Origin: Trinickia dabaoshanensis
GTDB lineage: Bacteria > Pseudomonadota > Gammaproteobacteria > Burkholderiales > Burkholderiaceae
Assembly (NCBI RefSeq): GCF_002879885.1
Contig: NZ_PNYA01000006.1
Location: 186,001 to 250,000, forward strand
Length of the DNA: 64,000 nucleotides
Direction: 5' to 3'
A program made the translations under genes and the position numbers. Below are positions 1 through 9,612 of the stretch, one piece after another. The notes beneath the pieces are model-generated. The model did not search any database and had not been told where the DNA came from. It saw nothing but the letters and a program-made list of their open reading frames with translations. Numbering within the stretch: position 1 is the first letter of the stretch; the number at the start of each line of letters is the position of its first letter.

Positions 1-729
1 GAGCGAGAGCCCGAATTTGTCGGTGATGAACGCGGCGCCGAGCGTGACGAGCAGCAGGTTCAGCACGAAGAGCTCTTGCGAGCGCCGCCGCGCGACGACG
101 TTGAACCAGCGCGTCATGAAGCGCTGTCCCATGAACAGGAGCAGCGAGAGCGCGACGACGATCTTCAGCGCAGCGATACCGAGCGTCATGGGCAGATCGT
201 GCGTTTCGCCCCCGAGCGCGGCGATCACGATGAGCAGCGGCACGACGGCCAGATCCTGAAACAGCAGTACGCCGAAGATGTTGCGTCCATGCTCGGTCTC
301 GATCTCGAGCCGCTCGGCGAGCATCTTGCTGACGATCGCCGTCGAGGACATCGCGAGCGCGCCGCCGAGCGCGATGCTGCCTTGCCAGGTCACGTGCATC
401 CAGCGCTCGAGCAGCAAACCGACGAGCACCGCCACGCCGACGGTGCCGATCACTTGCAGCAGGCCGAGCCCGAACACGAGCGTGCGCATGGCGCGCAATT
501 TGGCAAGCGAGAACTCGAGTCCGATCGAAAACATCAGGAAGACGACGCCGAACTCGGCGAGGTTCTGCGCGCGCTCCGAATCGGGCGCAAGCCCGAGCGC
601 ATGCGGCCCGACGACGATGCCCACGGTTAGGTACCCGAGCATCGGCGGCAAGTTCAACGAGCGGAACAATACGACGCCCACTACCGACGCAAGCAGTAGG
701 AAAAGCGTCATCTCGAGCGGAGAAATCAC
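1..729 (-). CDS. kefB: KefB-type cation:proton antiporter, CPA2 family (3' part beyond left edge)
   Basis: Translating the complementary strand from a GTG at 729 gives 243 uninterrupted residues starting MISPLEMTLFLLLASVVGVV. They contain repeated hydrophobic helices and the CPA2 landmarks GYLTVGIVVGPHALGL, FSIGLEFS and a glutamine-aspartate pair in a FQDLAVVPLL helix. This is the N-terminal membrane domain of a monovalent cation (K+)/H+ antiporter of the KefB/KefC type, acting in the inner membrane. The regulatory C-terminus (RCK/TrkA-N) lies outside the window, so an exact KefB versus KefC-like assignment is inferred from the Burkholderia neighbourhood. GTG is preferred over the ATG six codons later because the extra residues match the family's usual start. 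The gene is divergent from kdsD across about 140 bp. Confidence 0.88.
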   Translation of the reverse strand, partial: MISPLEMTLFLLLASVVGVVLFRSLNLPPMLGYLTVGIVVGPHALGLAPDSERAQNLAEFGVVFLMFSIGLEFSLAKLRAMRTLVFGLGLLQVIGTVGVAVLVGLLLERWMHVTWQGSIALGGALAMSSTAIVSKMLAERLEIETEHGRNIFGVLLFQDLAVVPLLIVIAALGGETHDLPMTLGIAALKIVVALSLLLFMGQRFMTRWFNVVARRRSQELFVLNLLLVTLGAAFITDKFGLSL

Positions 730-856
730 GGGTTCAGCGTCCTCGTTCGTCAGCGGAACGCACGCCACGCGCGCAACGCGCGCCGCGCATTCGATTTTGG
801 GAGCCTGAAAGCGGCTCGGGCCAGGGGCGGCCCGGCGCGGCGAACAACGCCTTTGC

Positions 857-862
857 TATACT
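857..862 (+). promoter_or_regulatory. Probable -10 hexamer (TATACT) of kdsD
   Basis: TATACT matches the sigma-70 -10 consensus in five of six bases and ends only seven bases before the kdsD ATG at 870. Transcription from it would begin at or beside the start codon, giving a leaderless mRNA. No convincing -35 hexamer is seen in the GC-rich upstream sequence. Confidence 0.4.
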
Positions 863-869
863 CCGGCGA

Positions 870-1853
870 ATGATAGCGAAAATCAATGGCGACCGGGCAT
901 TGGCGCTCGCCCGGGAAGTCCTCGACATCGAAGCCGACGCGATTCGCGGGCTTCGCGATCAAGTCGACGAGCGCTTCGTCGCAGCCGTCGGCTTTCTTTT
1001 GAGTTGCCGCGGCCGCGTCGTCGTATCCGGCATCGGCAAATCCGGCCACATCGCCCGCAAGCTCGCCGCCACGCTGGCTAGCACGGGCACGCCCGCGTTC
1101 TTCGTCCATCCGGCGGAGGCAAGCCACGGCGATCTCGGCATGGTGACGCAAGAGGACGTCTTCATCGGCCTCTCGAATTCCGGCGAATCGGAAGAGCTCG
1201 TTGCCATCTTGCCGCTCGTCAAGCGTTTGGGTGCGAAGCTGATCGCGATATCGGGCCGCCCGCAATCGACGCTCGCCAAGCTCGCCGACGTTCACTTGAA
1301 CGCCTCGGTAGCCAAGGAAGCGTGCCCGCTCGATCTCGCCCCCACGGCGAGCACGACGGCCGCGCTCGCGCTCGGCGACGCGCTCGCGATGGCCGTGCTG
1401 GACGCCCGCGGGTTCGGCGCCGACGATTTCGCGCGCTCGCATCCGGGCGGCGCGCTGGGGCGCAGACTGCTCACCTACGTGCGCGACGTGATGCGCACGG
1501 GCGATCAACTGCCGAAGGTCGACGCGCGCGCGACGGTGCGCGACGCCTTGTTCCAACTGACGGCCAAGCGCATGGGTATGACGGCGATCGTGGACGACGC
1601 GGGACAAGTGCAAGGCATCTTCACCGACGGCGACCTGCGCCGCGTGCTCGAACGCACGGGCGACTTCCGCGATTTGCCGATCGCCGACGTCATGACGCGC
1701 GCGCCGCGTACGATCGGCCCGGATCATCTCGCCGTGGAAGCCGTCGAGTCGATGGAGCGCCATCGCATCAACCAAATCCTCGTCGTCGATGCCGATGGCC
1801 AACTGATCGGCGCGCTGAACATGCACGACCTGTTCTCCAAAAAGGTGATCTGA
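870..1853 (+). CDS. kdsD: D-arabinose-5-phosphate isomerase
   Basis: A 327-residue cytosolic enzyme interconverting ribulose-5-phosphate and arabinose-5-phosphate, the first committed step of Kdo synthesis for lipopolysaccharide. An N-terminal SIS sugar-isomerase domain (about residues 30-170) shows VVVSGIGKSGHIARK and the SNSGESEEL loop. Two CBS domains follow (about 200-325; DVMR, FTDGDLRRVL, VMTRAP and a closing DGQLIGALNMHDLF). Length is normal for KdsD. The stop overlaps the start of kdsC (TGATG), so the two are translationally coupled at the head of a kdsD-kdsC-lptC-lptA-lptB operon. No Shine-Dalgarno sequence precedes the ATG, fitting the possible leaderless transcript. KdsD rather than GutQ follows from this context. 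Confidence 0.97.
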   Translation: MIAKINGDRALALAREVLDIEADAIRGLRDQVDERFVAAVGFLLSCRGRVVVSGIGKSGHIARKLAATLASTGTPAFFVHPAEASHGDLGMVTQEDVFIGLSNSGESEELVAILPLVKRLGAKLIAISGRPQSTLAKLADVHLNASVAKEACPLDLAPTASTTAALALGDALAMAVLDARGFGADDFARSHPGGALGRRLLTYVRDVMRTGDQLPKVDARATVRDALFQLTAKRMGMTAIVDDAGQVQGIFTDGDLRRVLERTGDFRDLPIADVMTRAPRTIGPDHLAVEAVESMERHRINQILVVDADGQLIGALNMHDLFSKKVI

Positions 1854-2398
1854 TGGCCGCGGCTCTCACGGCAAGCGAGCGCGCGAGTCGCGTCAAGCTG
1901 ATGATTTTCGACGTCGACGGCGTGTTGACGGACGGCGGCCTGATGTTCACGGCGCAGGGCGACCACATGAAGTCGTTCAACTCGATGGACGGCCATGGCT
2001 TGAAGCTGCTCGGCAAGGCCGGCATTCAAACGGCGATCATCACGGGCCGCCGCTCGGACATCGTGTTGGCACGCGCGCAAGAGTTGGGCATTTCGCATAT
2101 CTATCAAGGCGCGGCCAACAAGCTCGACGCGTTCGCTCAATTGATGCGCGAGACGCAACTGAGCGCGGAGCAATGCGGCTACATGGGCGACGACTGGCCC
2201 GATCTGTGCGTGCTGACGCGCTGCGGGTTCGCGGCCGCGCCGGCCAATGCGCATCCCGAAGTGATCGCTCGCGCCCATTGGGTATCGGAAGCGCGCGGCG
2301 GCCAAGGCGCCGCCCGTGAAGTGTGCGACGCGATCCTCAGAGCCCAGCACCGCTACGAAGCGCTGCTCGCGGCCGCCTGCGCGGCGAGTGGCGCATGA
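1853..2398 (+). CDS. kdsC: 3-deoxy-D-manno-octulosonate-8-phosphate phosphatase
   Basis: A 181-residue HAD-family phosphatase that removes phosphate from Kdo-8-phosphate to release Kdo in the cytosol. The nucleophile motif IFDVDGVLTDG lies near residue 20, followed by ITGRRSD and a K-to-MGDDWPD metal-binding loop, all typical of KdsC. The ATG overlaps the kdsD stop. The same frame stays open several hundred bases upstream inside kdsD, but the encoded extension is an arginine-rich shadow and is not part of the protein. The stop overlaps the lptC start (ATGA). Confidence 0.97.
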   Translation: MAAALTASERASRVKLMIFDVDGVLTDGGLMFTAQGDHMKSFNSMDGHGLKLLGKAGIQTAIITGRRSDIVLARAQELGISHIYQGAANKLDAFAQLMRETQLSAEQCGYMGDDWPDLCVLTRCGFAAAPANAHPEVIARAHWVSEARGGQGAAREVCDAILRAQHRYEALLAAACAASGA

Positions 2399-3009
2399 AT
2401 AGCGCCCGCCTGACGTCGCTCTTTTCCTTGATCGCCTTGGCGGCGCTCGCGGGCGGCACCTACTGGCTGCTGCAAGCCACCCGGCCGCCGGCGGCCGAAA
2501 GCGCCGCGGCGGCGAAGACGCATACGCCCGATTATTTCGTCGATGACTTCTCCATCTCCGAGCTCGACCAATCGGGCGCGACGCAATACCGGTTGATGGC
2601 AACCAAGATGGTGCATTACGAGGACGACGAAAACGCCGATCTGACGCTTCCGGCGATCCGAGCGTTCCAGCCGGGCAAGCCGATCGTCACGGCGACGGGC
2701 CAGCGCGGTACGGTCAACGGCGACGCCTCGATCGTCGATTTGTACGATAACGCCCGCATCCTGCGCGCAGCCGGGCCCAGCGATCCGGAGATGCAGGCCG
2801 ATTCGTCTCACTTTCGCGTGTTCGTGAACGACGATGTGATCGAGTCGAAAAACCCGGTTAAACTTCGGCGCGGCCTGTCCATCACGACGGCAAGCGCCAT
2901 GAACTACAACAATGTCACCCGCGTGATGCAGCTTTTCGGCAATGTCCGGGGCAACATCGCGGCTTCGGACGCATCGGGCACCGGCAAATCCGGCGCCGGC
3001 GCGAAGTAA
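2395..3009 (+). CDS. lptC: LPS export protein LptC
   Basis: A 204-residue bitopic inner-membrane protein with one N-terminal transmembrane helix (about residues 5-28, LTSLFSLIALAALAGGTYWLLQ). A periplasmic beta-jellyroll follows, with YFVDDFSISELDQSGATQYRL near its start. LptC belongs to the LptB2FGC extractor and passes lipopolysaccharide to LptA. It lies between kdsC and lptA, the conserved proteobacterial order. The ATG overlaps the kdsC stop. The C-terminus carries a short Ser/Gly/Ala-rich tail. Confidence 0.95.
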   Translation: MNSARLTSLFSLIALAALAGGTYWLLQATRPPAAESAAAAKTHTPDYFVDDFSISELDQSGATQYRLMATKMVHYEDDENADLTLPAIRAFQPGKPIVTATGQRGTVNGDASIVDLYDNARILRAAGPSDPEMQADSSHFRVFVNDDVIESKNPVKLRRGLSITTASAMNYNNVTRVMQLFGNVRGNIAASDASGTGKSGAGAK

Positions 3010-3039
3010 TCGGGTCCCATCCTTTCGTAGCGTGACCGC

Positions 3040-3723
3040 ATGAACGAATTGCTCTCCGAATTGTTCTCCGAATTGCCCTCGCTACGCGCGCGCAGGCCGG
3101 CAACCCTAGGCCTCGCGGCAGCGCTCGCCCTCGTGACCTGCCTGGCGTTCGGGCCTACCGCCCATGCCGAGCAGGCCGACAAAGACAAGCCGATGAACAT
3201 CGACGCCGACAACATGACCTACGACGATTTGAAGCAGGTCACGATTTTCACCGGTCACGTCGTCGCCACCAAGGGCACCATCCTCATCAAGGCCGATCGC
3301 GTGGACGTGCGGCAAGATCCGCAGGGCTATCAGTACGCCACCGGCACGATGGCGCCCGGCAGCAAGGATCTCGCCTATTTCCATCAGAAACGCGAAGGCG
3401 TCGACGAATACGTCGAGGGCACGGCCGAGCGAATCGACTACGATGGCAAGAAGGATTTGACGACCCTCACCACGAACGCCACGGTACGCCGCCTGCAAGG
3501 GCTCACGACCGTGATGGATCAAGTACACGGCAGCGTCGTCACCTACGACGGCCAAAACGACTTCTATACCGCACGCGCGGGCAAGGACGTGGCCGGCCCC
3601 GGCAACCCGACGGGCCGCGTGCGCGCCATGCTGTCGCCGCGTAACGGCGCGCCCGCGCCGTTGACCGGCGCTCCGGCCAAGCTCACGCCCGCGCCGGCGA
3701 TTCAAGGAACCGGAACGCAGTGA
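3040..3723 (+). CDS. lptA: LPS transport periplasmic protein LptA
   Basis: A 227-residue periplasmic bridge protein of the Lpt machine. A signal peptide (hydrophobic LGLAAALALVTCLAFG, cleavage near AHA-EQ) precedes the OstA/LptA jellyroll beginning MNIDADNMTYDDLKQVTIFTG. The C-terminal 30 residues are Pro/Ala-rich and probably disordered. The mature domain length is normal. The signal peptide is preceded by an unusual repeated ELxSELxSEL stretch encoded by three 12-bp repeats (3046-3081). No strong ribosome-binding site precedes the ATG, so a start further downstream cannot be excluded. The stop overlaps the lptB GTG. Confidence 0.95.
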   Translation: MNELLSELFSELPSLRARRPATLGLAAALALVTCLAFGPTAHAEQADKDKPMNIDADNMTYDDLKQVTIFTGHVVATKGTILIKADRVDVRQDPQGYQYATGTMAPGSKDLAYFHQKREGVDEYVEGTAERIDYDGKKDLTTLTTNATVRRLQGLTTVMDQVHGSVVTYDGQNDFYTARAGKDVAGPGNPTGRVRAMLSPRNGAPAPLTGAPAKLTPAPAIQGTGTQ

Positions 3724-4523
3724 ATACGCTATCCACCACGGCGACGGCGAACGAAGCGAGCGCGAGCGCCTCTGGCCTGCCGTCCAGTTCGCTCGTCGTA
3801 CGCAATCTGAAGAAGCGCTACGGCTCCCGCACCGTCGTCAAGGATGTCTCGCTCAACGTCAAGAGCGGCGAGGTGGTCGGCCTGCTCGGTCCGAACGGCG
3901 CGGGTAAGACGACGTCGTTCTACATGATCGTCGGCCTCGTGCCGCTCGACGCCGGCGAGATCGTCCTCGACGGCAAGTCGATCAGCCTGCTGCCGATTCA
4001 CAAGCGCGCCGGGCTCGGCCTTTCGTATTTGCCCCAAGAAGCGTCGGTGTTTCGCAAGCTGACGGTCGAGGAAAACGTTCGCGCCGTGCTCGAGTTGCAG
4101 CGCGACGAAAACGGCAAGCGGCTCGACAAAGCGCAGATCGCAACCCGAACCGACGCGCTGCTCGAGGAGCTTCAGGTTTCTCATCTTCGGGAAAACCCGG
4201 CCCTCTCGCTCTCGGGCGGCGAGCGCCGGCGCGTGGAAATCGCACGCGCACTCGCGACGAATCCGAGCTTCATCCTGCTGGACGAGCCGTTCGCGGGCGT
4301 CGATCCGATCGCCGTGCTCGAAATTCAGAAAATCGTCAAATTCCTCAAGCAGCGCAATATCGGTGTGTTGATCACCGATCACAACGTGCGCGAAACGCTC
4401 GGTATTTGCGATCACGCCTACATCATCAGCGACGGCTCGGTGCTTGCGGCGGGCGCGCCCCACGAAATCGTCGAGAACGAGAACGTGCGGCGCGTCTACC
4501 TGGGCGAGCACTTCCGCATGTAA
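3720..4523 (+). CDS. lptB: LPS export ABC transporter ATP-binding protein
   Basis: A 267-residue ATPase powering extraction of lipopolysaccharide from the inner membrane, working as a dimer under LptF/LptG. Visible motifs are Walker A GPNGAGKTTS, the Q-loop at SYLPQEASVF, signature LSGGERRRVEIARAL, Walker B FILLDEPFAGVDP and the switch histidine ITDHNVRETL. The N-terminus has about 20 extra Ser/Ala-rich residues compared with E. coli LptB. The start is GTG overlapping the lptA stop, so an internal start closer to SSLVVRNLKKRYG is possible. It closes the Kdo/Lpt operon and rpoN follows after 141 bp. Confidence 0.96.
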   Translation: MNTLSTTATANEASASASGLPSSSLVVRNLKKRYGSRTVVKDVSLNVKSGEVVGLLGPNGAGKTTSFYMIVGLVPLDAGEIVLDGKSISLLPIHKRAGLGLSYLPQEASVFRKLTVEENVRAVLELQRDENGKRLDKAQIATRTDALLEELQVSHLRENPALSLSGGERRRVEIARALATNPSFILLDEPFAGVDPIAVLEIQKIVKFLKQRNIGVLITDHNVRETLGICDHAYIISDGSVLAAGAPHEIVENENVRRVYLGEHFRM

Positions 4524-4643
4524 GGCCGGGATTTTCCTGACCGGGCAATTTTTACGCGCTCCGGCGTAAGCGATCGCGGCGCACCGTCGCCGCGATCGTC
4601 CACCGATGGCCGCAGCGAGGTTCCCGGCGCGTGGCAAAGTCTC

Positions 4644-4649
4644 TACAAT
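4644..4649 (+). promoter_or_regulatory. Possible -10 hexamer (TACAAT) before rpoN
   Basis: TACAAT lies 15 bases before the rpoN ATG, in the 141-bp gap after lptB. The matching -35 region (TTCCCG at 4621-4626, 17-bp spacing) is poor, so an independent rpoN promoter is only suggested. Confidence 0.3.
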
Positions 4650-4664
4650 GAAAGACACATTGCC

Positions 4665-6170
4665 ATGAAAGCCAGCCTCCAACTCCGCCTATCGCAGCAT
4701 CTTGCGTTGACCCCGCAACTGCAACAGTCGATCCGACTGCTGCAGCTATCGACGCTCGAGTTGCAACAGGAAGTCGCGACGGCCGTCGCGCAAAACCCGC
4801 TGCTCGAATCCGAAGACGAATGGATCGCGAGCCCGCTGCGGGTGGCCTCGGACGGCACCGTGATCGCTCAAGCCCCGAACTCGTCGGCCCCCGAGCCGAT
4901 GAGCGGCAACGCGCCGGCCGAAAACGCCGAACGGCGCGAAGGGGCCGACGGCGCCGCGCCGGAGGAGTTCGGCACGATGAGCAGCGCCGATGGCGGCGAG
5001 TCGTCGCAGTGGAATCTGGACGACTACGGCCGTTCGCCGGGCGCATCCGACGACGACGACCTGCCGCCCCTGCAGATTCACGAATCGACCACCACGCTGC
5101 GCGACCATCTAATGGCGCAGCTACGGGTGACGCAGGCCAGCCCGCGCGATCGCGCACTCGTCACGTTCCTGATCGAATCGCTGGACGACGACGGCTACCT
5201 CACCGCTTCGCTCGATGAAGTGTTGGCCGATTTGCCCGAGGAACTCGAGGTCGATCTCGATGAACTCGGCGCGGCGCTCGCGCTGCTCCAAAGTTTCGAT
5301 CCGGCCGGCGTCGGCGCGCGCTCCGCGTCGGAATGTCTCAGGCTGCAATTGTTGCGGCTGCCCGAGTCGCCCACACGCAAGCTCTCGCTCGAGATCGCGG
5401 CCAATCATCTGGAACTGCTTGCCGCGCGCGATTTCACGCGCTTGCGCAAGCAGTTGAAAGCGAACGACGACGAGCTGCGCGAGGCGCACTCGATGATCCG
5501 TTCGCTCGAGCCGTTCCCCGGCGCGGCCTACGGTAAGGCGGAAGCCGATTACGTCGTGCCCGACATCATCGTCAGAAAAACCTCGAGCGGCTGGCAAGCG
5601 GAACTGAACCCCGAGGTGGTCCCGCGCTTGCGCATCAACCACCTGTACGCGAACATCTTGCGCAATAACCGCGGCGATCCGGGCAGCGGTTCGCTGCGCC
5701 AACAGCTACAGGAGGCGCGCTGGCTGATCAAGAACATCCAGCAGCGCTTCGAGACGATCCTGCGCGTGGCGCAGGCGATCGTCGAGCGGCAACGCAACTA
5801 CTTCGCGCACGGCGAAATCGCTATGCGCCCCTTGGTTTTGCGGGAAATAGCTGATACGCTGGGCCTACACGAATCGACGGTATCGCGTGTGACGACGGGC
5901 AAGTACATGCTCACCCCATTTGGGACGCTCGAGTTCAAGTACTTCTTCGGCTCGCATGTGTCTACCGATACGGGGGGCGCGGCGTCATCGACAGCCATTC
6001 GCGCGCTCATCAAGCAACTGATAGGAGCCGAAGACTCAAAATCGCCTCTTTCGGACAGCCGCATAGCCGAACTGCTGGCGGAACAAGGATTCGTGGTGGC
6101 GCGCCGCACGGTGGCCAAGTACCGCGAAGCTCTCAAGATCCCCGCAGTCAATTTGCGTAAGTCTCTTTAG
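4665..6170 (+). CDS. rpoN: RNA polymerase sigma-54 factor
   Basis: A 501-residue sigma factor for -24/-12 promoters activated by AAA+ enhancer-binding proteins. Region I is the glutamine/leucine-rich N-terminus ([20 protein letters not shown] and AQNPLLE). A long acidic, poorly conserved region II follows (about 50-120). The core-binding and DNA-binding domains come next. The RpoN box [10 protein letters not shown] sits near the C-terminus. The distance from lptB (141 bp) and the neighbours hpf and ptsN match the standard proteobacterial rpoN cluster, in which EIIA-Ntr and RapZ link nitrogen and envelope control. Confidence 0.97.
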   Translation: MKASLQLRLSQHLALTPQLQQSIRLLQLSTLELQQEVATAVAQNPLLESEDEWIASPLRVASDGTVIAQAPNSSAPEPMSGNAPAENAERREGADGAAPEEFGTMSSADGGESSQWNLDDYGRSPGASDDDDLPPLQIHESTTTLRDHLMAQLRVTQASPRDRALVTFLIESLDDDGYLTASLDEVLADLPEELEVDLDELGAALALLQSFDPAGVGARSASECLRLQLLRLPESPTRKLSLEIAANHLELLAARDFTRLRKQLKANDDELREAHSMIRSLEPFPGAAYGKAEADYVVPDIIVRKTSSGWQAELNPEVVPRLRINHLYANILRNNRGDPGSGSLRQQLQEARWLIKNIQQRFETILRVAQAIVERQRNYFAHGEIAMRPLVLREIADTLGLHESTVSRVTTGKYMLTPFGTLEFKYFFGSHVSTDTGGAASSTAIRALIKQLIGAEDSKSPLSDSRIAELLAEQGFVVARRTVAKYREALKIPAVNLRKSL

Positions 6171-6341
6171 GCTCTTCGCGTTTTGCGAGGAGCGTTTACC
6201 GGCCCTGACGCCATCGGCGGAACCGGCCGGCCGATACGACCCGCCGCTCGTCAGTCACGCGGGGTGATGACTCGAGCGGGCCGCTCCCGACCGGCATAGC
6301 CGCACCTATGGTGCCAGGCAGCCATTCGTTTGGAGAGCACT

Positions 6342-6698
6342 ATGAATCTGAAGATCAGTGGACACCATCTCGAAGTTACGCCGGCGTTGCGAGAATACGT
6401 GATCACCAAGCTCGACAAGGTGCTAAGACATTTCGATCAGGTGATCGATGGCAATGTGGTCCTCTCGGTCGACAACCATAAGGAAAAGGATAAGCGGCAG
6501 AAGGTTGAAATCAACCTTCACTTAAAGGGCAAAGACATCTTCATCGAAAGCGCCAACGGCGATCTGTATGCCGCCATCGACCTCATGGTCGACCGGCTCG
6601 ACCGCCAGGTCGTACGCCATAAGGGGCGCATTCAAGAACATCAGCATGACGCGATCAAGCATCAAGACGTGCCGCCCATAGGCGAGCAAGCGCAATAG
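6342..6698 (+). CDS. hpf: Ribosome hibernation promoting factor (short HPF/YfiA family)
   Basis: A 118-residue protein with the beta-alpha-beta-beta-beta-alpha fold of HPF/YfiA, beginning [20 protein letters not shown] and containing [17 protein letters not shown] and [17 protein letters not shown]. It binds the 30S decoding region in stationary phase and promotes inactive 70S/100S ribosomes. The start at 6342 is chosen over an in-frame codon at 6330 because GGAG lies seven bases upstream. It is the short form, lacking the long C-terminal dimerisation domain. It is followed by an intrinsic terminator. Confidence 0.94.
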   Translation: MNLKISGHHLEVTPALREYVITKLDKVLRHFDQVIDGNVVLSVDNHKEKDKRQKVEINLHLKGKDIFIESANGDLYAAIDLMVDRLDRQVVRHKGRIQEHQHDAIKHQDVPPIGEQAQ

Positions 6699-6742
6699 CG
6701 CACAGAGCGGCCGACGCCGAGGCCGCCCACCCCGCGTGAAGA

Positions 6743-6767
6743 GCCGCCCTTGTCCGGGCGGCTTTTT
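6743..6767 (+). terminator. Intrinsic terminator after hpf
   Basis: A perfect 7-bp stem (GCCGCCC / GGGCGGC, six-base loop) is followed by five thymines. It separates hpf from ptsN. Confidence 0.85.
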
Positions 6768-6968
6768 CATGAGCGAACGGAATCTTTCCTCGCCTGGCGC
6801 GGCGCACCATATGCCCCGGCCCTGATCTATAATGTCCCGGTTATTGAAGGGGCAGCCGGCCGTAGCAGTGCCCGACGAAGTCGGTCCACCGAGCCGACGC
6901 GCGGCCGAAAATCGACAATCAGCCAGTTGCCGCGAGGAGCGCTTGAGGCGACGCGTTAGCCTGCCAAC

Positions 6969-7424
6969 ATGAATCGTTTAGCCAAATTTCTACCGCTCGA
7001 AAACGTCGTCCTCGGCCTTTCCGTTACCAGCAAGAAGCGTGTATTCGAGCAAGCGGGCTTGATTTTCGAAAACCAGAACGGAATCGGCCGCAGCGCAGTC
7101 ACCGACAACCTCTTCGCCCGCGAACGGCTCGGCTCCACGGCCCTCGGCGAAGGCGTCGCGATCCCTCATGGGCGGATCAAAGGCCTCAAGCAGCCGCTGG
7201 CCGCATTCGTGCGGCTCGAGCAGCCGATCCCGTTCGAAGCGCCGGACGGGCAACCCGTCTCGCTGTTGATTTTCCTGCTCGTGCCGGAACAGGCCACGCA
7301 GCAGCACTTGGAAATTCTCTCGGAAATCGCGCAATTGCTGTCCGACCGGGAAGCGCGCGAACGCCTGCACACGGAACCGAATCGCGAAGAGTTGCATCGC
7401 CTGCTCACCCAATGGCACCCTTGA
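6969..7424 (+). CDS. ptsN: PTS IIA-like nitrogen-regulatory protein
   Basis: A 151-residue EIIA-Ntr, the terminal phosphate acceptor of the nitrogen PTS, regulating potassium transport and other targets rather than sugar uptake. The phosphorylated histidine is in GEGVAIPHGRIKGL (about residue 66). Further family features are LFARERLGSTALG and LLVPEQATQQHLEILSEIAQLL. It starts 270 bp after hpf, beyond the terminator, so it probably has its own promoter. hprK follows after 137 bp. Confidence 0.96.
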   Translation: MNRLAKFLPLENVVLGLSVTSKKRVFEQAGLIFENQNGIGRSAVTDNLFARERLGSTALGEGVAIPHGRIKGLKQPLAAFVRLEQPIPFEAPDGQPVSLLIFLLVPEQATQQHLEILSEIAQLLSDREARERLHTEPNREELHRLLTQWHP

Positions 7425-7561
7425 GCTTGCTTACGGCGCCCTAACCTTTCGGGTTCGGCTCGCAAGCACGGCGCGCCACACGCGCCGTTCATCGGCCTTG
7501 GCGGGCGGGGCGGCGCACGTCGTCGCCGCGCGCGTCGCGGTCAACCAGGAGCAAGGGATTC

Positions 7562-8530
7562 ATGGATACGTCCAGCATTAACGCCCAAAGCATTTTCGAC
7601 GACAACGCCTCCATGCTCAAATTGAGCTGGCTGACGGGGCACGAAGGCTGGGAGCGCGGCTTCTCCGCGGAGACCGTCGCGAACGCGACGTCGAGCGCCG
7701 ACCTCGTCGGCCACTTGAATTTGATCCACCCGAACCGGATTCAAGTGCTCGGCGAGGCGGAAGTCAATTACTACCAACGGCAGTCGGATGAGGATCGTTC
7801 GCGGCACATGGCCGAGCTGATCGCCCTGGAGCCGCCGTTTCTCGTCGTCGCGGGCGGCGTCGCCGCGCCGCCGGAGCTCGTGCTGCGCTGTACGCGCTCG
7901 TCCACGCCGCTGTTCACCACGACGATATCGCCGGCCGCCGTCATCGACAACCTGCGCCTGTACATGTCGCGAATCTTGGCGCCGCGCGCCACGCTGCACG
8001 GCGTGTTTCTCGACATTTTGGGCATGGGCGTGCTGCTCACGGGCGACTCGGGTCTCGGCAAGAGCGAGCTCGGGCTCGAATTGATCAGCCGCGGACACGG
8101 GCTCGTGGCCGACGATGCGGTCGACTTCGTCCGCCTCGGGCCGGATTTCGTCGAGGGCCGCTGCCCGCCGCTGTTGCAAAACCTGCTCGAAGTGCGCGGG
8201 CTGGGCCTGCTGGACATCAAGACGATCTTCGGTGAAACGGCCGTGCGCCGCAAAATGAAGCTGAAGCTGATCGTTCAGCTCGTGCGCCGGCCCGACGGCG
8301 AGTTTCAGCGTCTGCCGCTCGAAAGCCAGACCGTGGACGTCCTCGGGCTGCCCATCAGCAAAGTCACCATTCAAGTGGCGGCGGGCCGCAACCTGGCCGT
8401 GCTCGTGGAAGCCGCGGTGCGCAACACGATCCTGCAACTGCGCGGGATCGATACGTTGCGCGATTTCATGGACCGGCAACGGATCGCGATGCAAGATCCC
8501 GACAGTCAGTTGCCCGGCAAGCTCATGTGA
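7562..8530 (+). CDS. hprK: HPr kinase/phosphorylase
   Basis: A 322-residue bifunctional enzyme that phosphorylates or dephosphorylates a serine of HPr. The N-terminal domain spans about residues 1-135. The catalytic domain carries the P-loop [17 protein letters not shown] and the HprK signature [16 protein letters not shown]. In proteobacteria lacking catabolite repression by CcpA it is linked to the nitrogen PTS, consistent with ptsN upstream and rapZ downstream. A purine-rich AGCAAGGGA precedes the ATG. Confidence 0.96.
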   Translation: MDTSSINAQSIFDDNASMLKLSWLTGHEGWERGFSAETVANATSSADLVGHLNLIHPNRIQVLGEAEVNYYQRQSDEDRSRHMAELIALEPPFLVVAGGVAAPPELVLRCTRSSTPLFTTTISPAAVIDNLRLYMSRILAPRATLHGVFLDILGMGVLLTGDSGLGKSELGLELISRGHGLVADDAVDFVRLGPDFVEGRCPPLLQNLLEVRGLGLLDIKTIFGETAVRRKMKLKLIVQLVRRPDGEFQRLPLESQTVDVLGLPISKVTIQVAAGRNLAVLVEAAVRNTILQLRGIDTLRDFMDRQRIAMQDPDSQLPGKLM

Positions 8531-8621
8531 GACCGGCGGGCCGTCCGGGGCCACGCCCCCGTAGGCACGCTCGGCCACCGCCGGATGCAAGTGCTATGAT
8601 GAAACGAACTGGTTCTTTCCC

Positions 8622-9521
8622 ATGCGCATCGTTCTAATCACCGGCATCTCCGGCTCCGGCAAATCGGTCGCGCTGAACGCGCTGGCCGACGCGGGCTATT
8701 ACTGCGTCGATAATTTGCCGCCCCGTTTTCTGCCCGCGCTCGCTCAATACTTGGCGAGCGACGACGAAGGGCACGAGCGGCTGGCGGTGGCGATCGACGC
8801 GCGCTCGAGCGCCTCGCTCGACGACATGCCCGGCATCATCCGCGATTTGGCAAGCGAGCACGACGTGCGCGTGCTGTTTCTCAATGCCAGCACCCAGTCG
8901 CTGATTCAACGTTTCTCCGAAACACGCCGGCGCCATCCGCTTTCGGGCTCGCCCGCGCACGATGCCGACGTCGGGCTGCTGGCCTCGCTCGAGGAAGCGA
9001 TCGAACGCGAGCGCGAACTCGTCGCGCCGCTCGCGGAGTTCGGTCATCAGATCGATACGAGCAATCTGCGCGCGAACGTGCTGCGCGCGTGGGTCACGCG
9101 ATTCATCGAGGAGCAGCGCGAAGGCCTGATGCTGATGTTCGAATCGTTCGGATTCAAACGCGGCTTGCCGCTCGACGCCGATTTCGTTTTCGACGTGCGC
9201 GCCCTGCCGAACCCGTATTACGATCATCGTCTGCGTCCCCTCACGGGCCGCGATCAGCCCGTGATCGACTATCTCGACGCGTTGCCGATCGTTCATGAAA
9301 TGATCGACGATATTCACGCATTCGTTTTGAAATGGCTGCCGCGGTTTCGCGAAGACAACCGCAGCTATCTGACCGTCGCCGTCGGCTGCACGGGCGGGCA
9401 ACACCGCTCCGTGTTCATCGCCGAGACACTCGCCGCGCGCCTGGCACGCGAGGCGACCGTGATCGTTCGGCATCGCGATGCGCCGGTCTCCATCGACGAA
9501 TCGTCACGGTTGGTAGCATGA
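8622..9521 (+). CDS. rapZ: RNase adapter protein RapZ
   Basis: A 299-residue nucleotide- and RNA-binding protein that in enterobacteria targets GlmZ sRNA to RNase E and senses glucosamine-6-phosphate. It starts with P-loop [16 protein letters not shown], then [10 protein letters not shown], and ends with the conserved C-terminal domain including [17 protein letters not shown]. The position after hprK is the usual betaproteobacterial order. Whether the GlmZ pathway exists in this organism cannot be read from the window. Confidence 0.94.
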   Translation: MRIVLITGISGSGKSVALNALADAGYYCVDNLPPRFLPALAQYLASDDEGHERLAVAIDARSSASLDDMPGIIRDLASEHDVRVLFLNASTQSLIQRFSETRRRHPLSGSPAHDADVGLLASLEEAIERERELVAPLAEFGHQIDTSNLRANVLRAWVTRFIEEQREGLMLMFESFGFKRGLPLDADFVFDVRALPNPYYDHRLRPLTGRDQPVIDYLDALPIVHEMIDDIHAFVLKWLPRFREDNRSYLTVAVGCTGGQHRSVFIAETLAARLAREATVIVRHRDAPVSIDESSRLVA

Positions 9522-9612
9522 GCGCGGAGCGTGCCGGTCGATGAACGCTCCCGACTCAGGCTACTAGCGGCTCAACCCGCCGCGGCCTACGCGGCAATCC
9601 GAAGCGTGCGCC

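Noticed and set aside
750-1826. A 358-codon open frame antisense to kdsD
   Set aside because: It is the high-G+C shadow of kdsD: arginine/alanine-rich, no family resemblance, and the sense frame is a well-known enzyme.
1322-1852. Upstream extension of the kdsC frame
   Set aside because: It overlaps kdsD in another frame and encodes an arginine-rich shadow; the coupled ATG at 1853 gives a normal KdsC.
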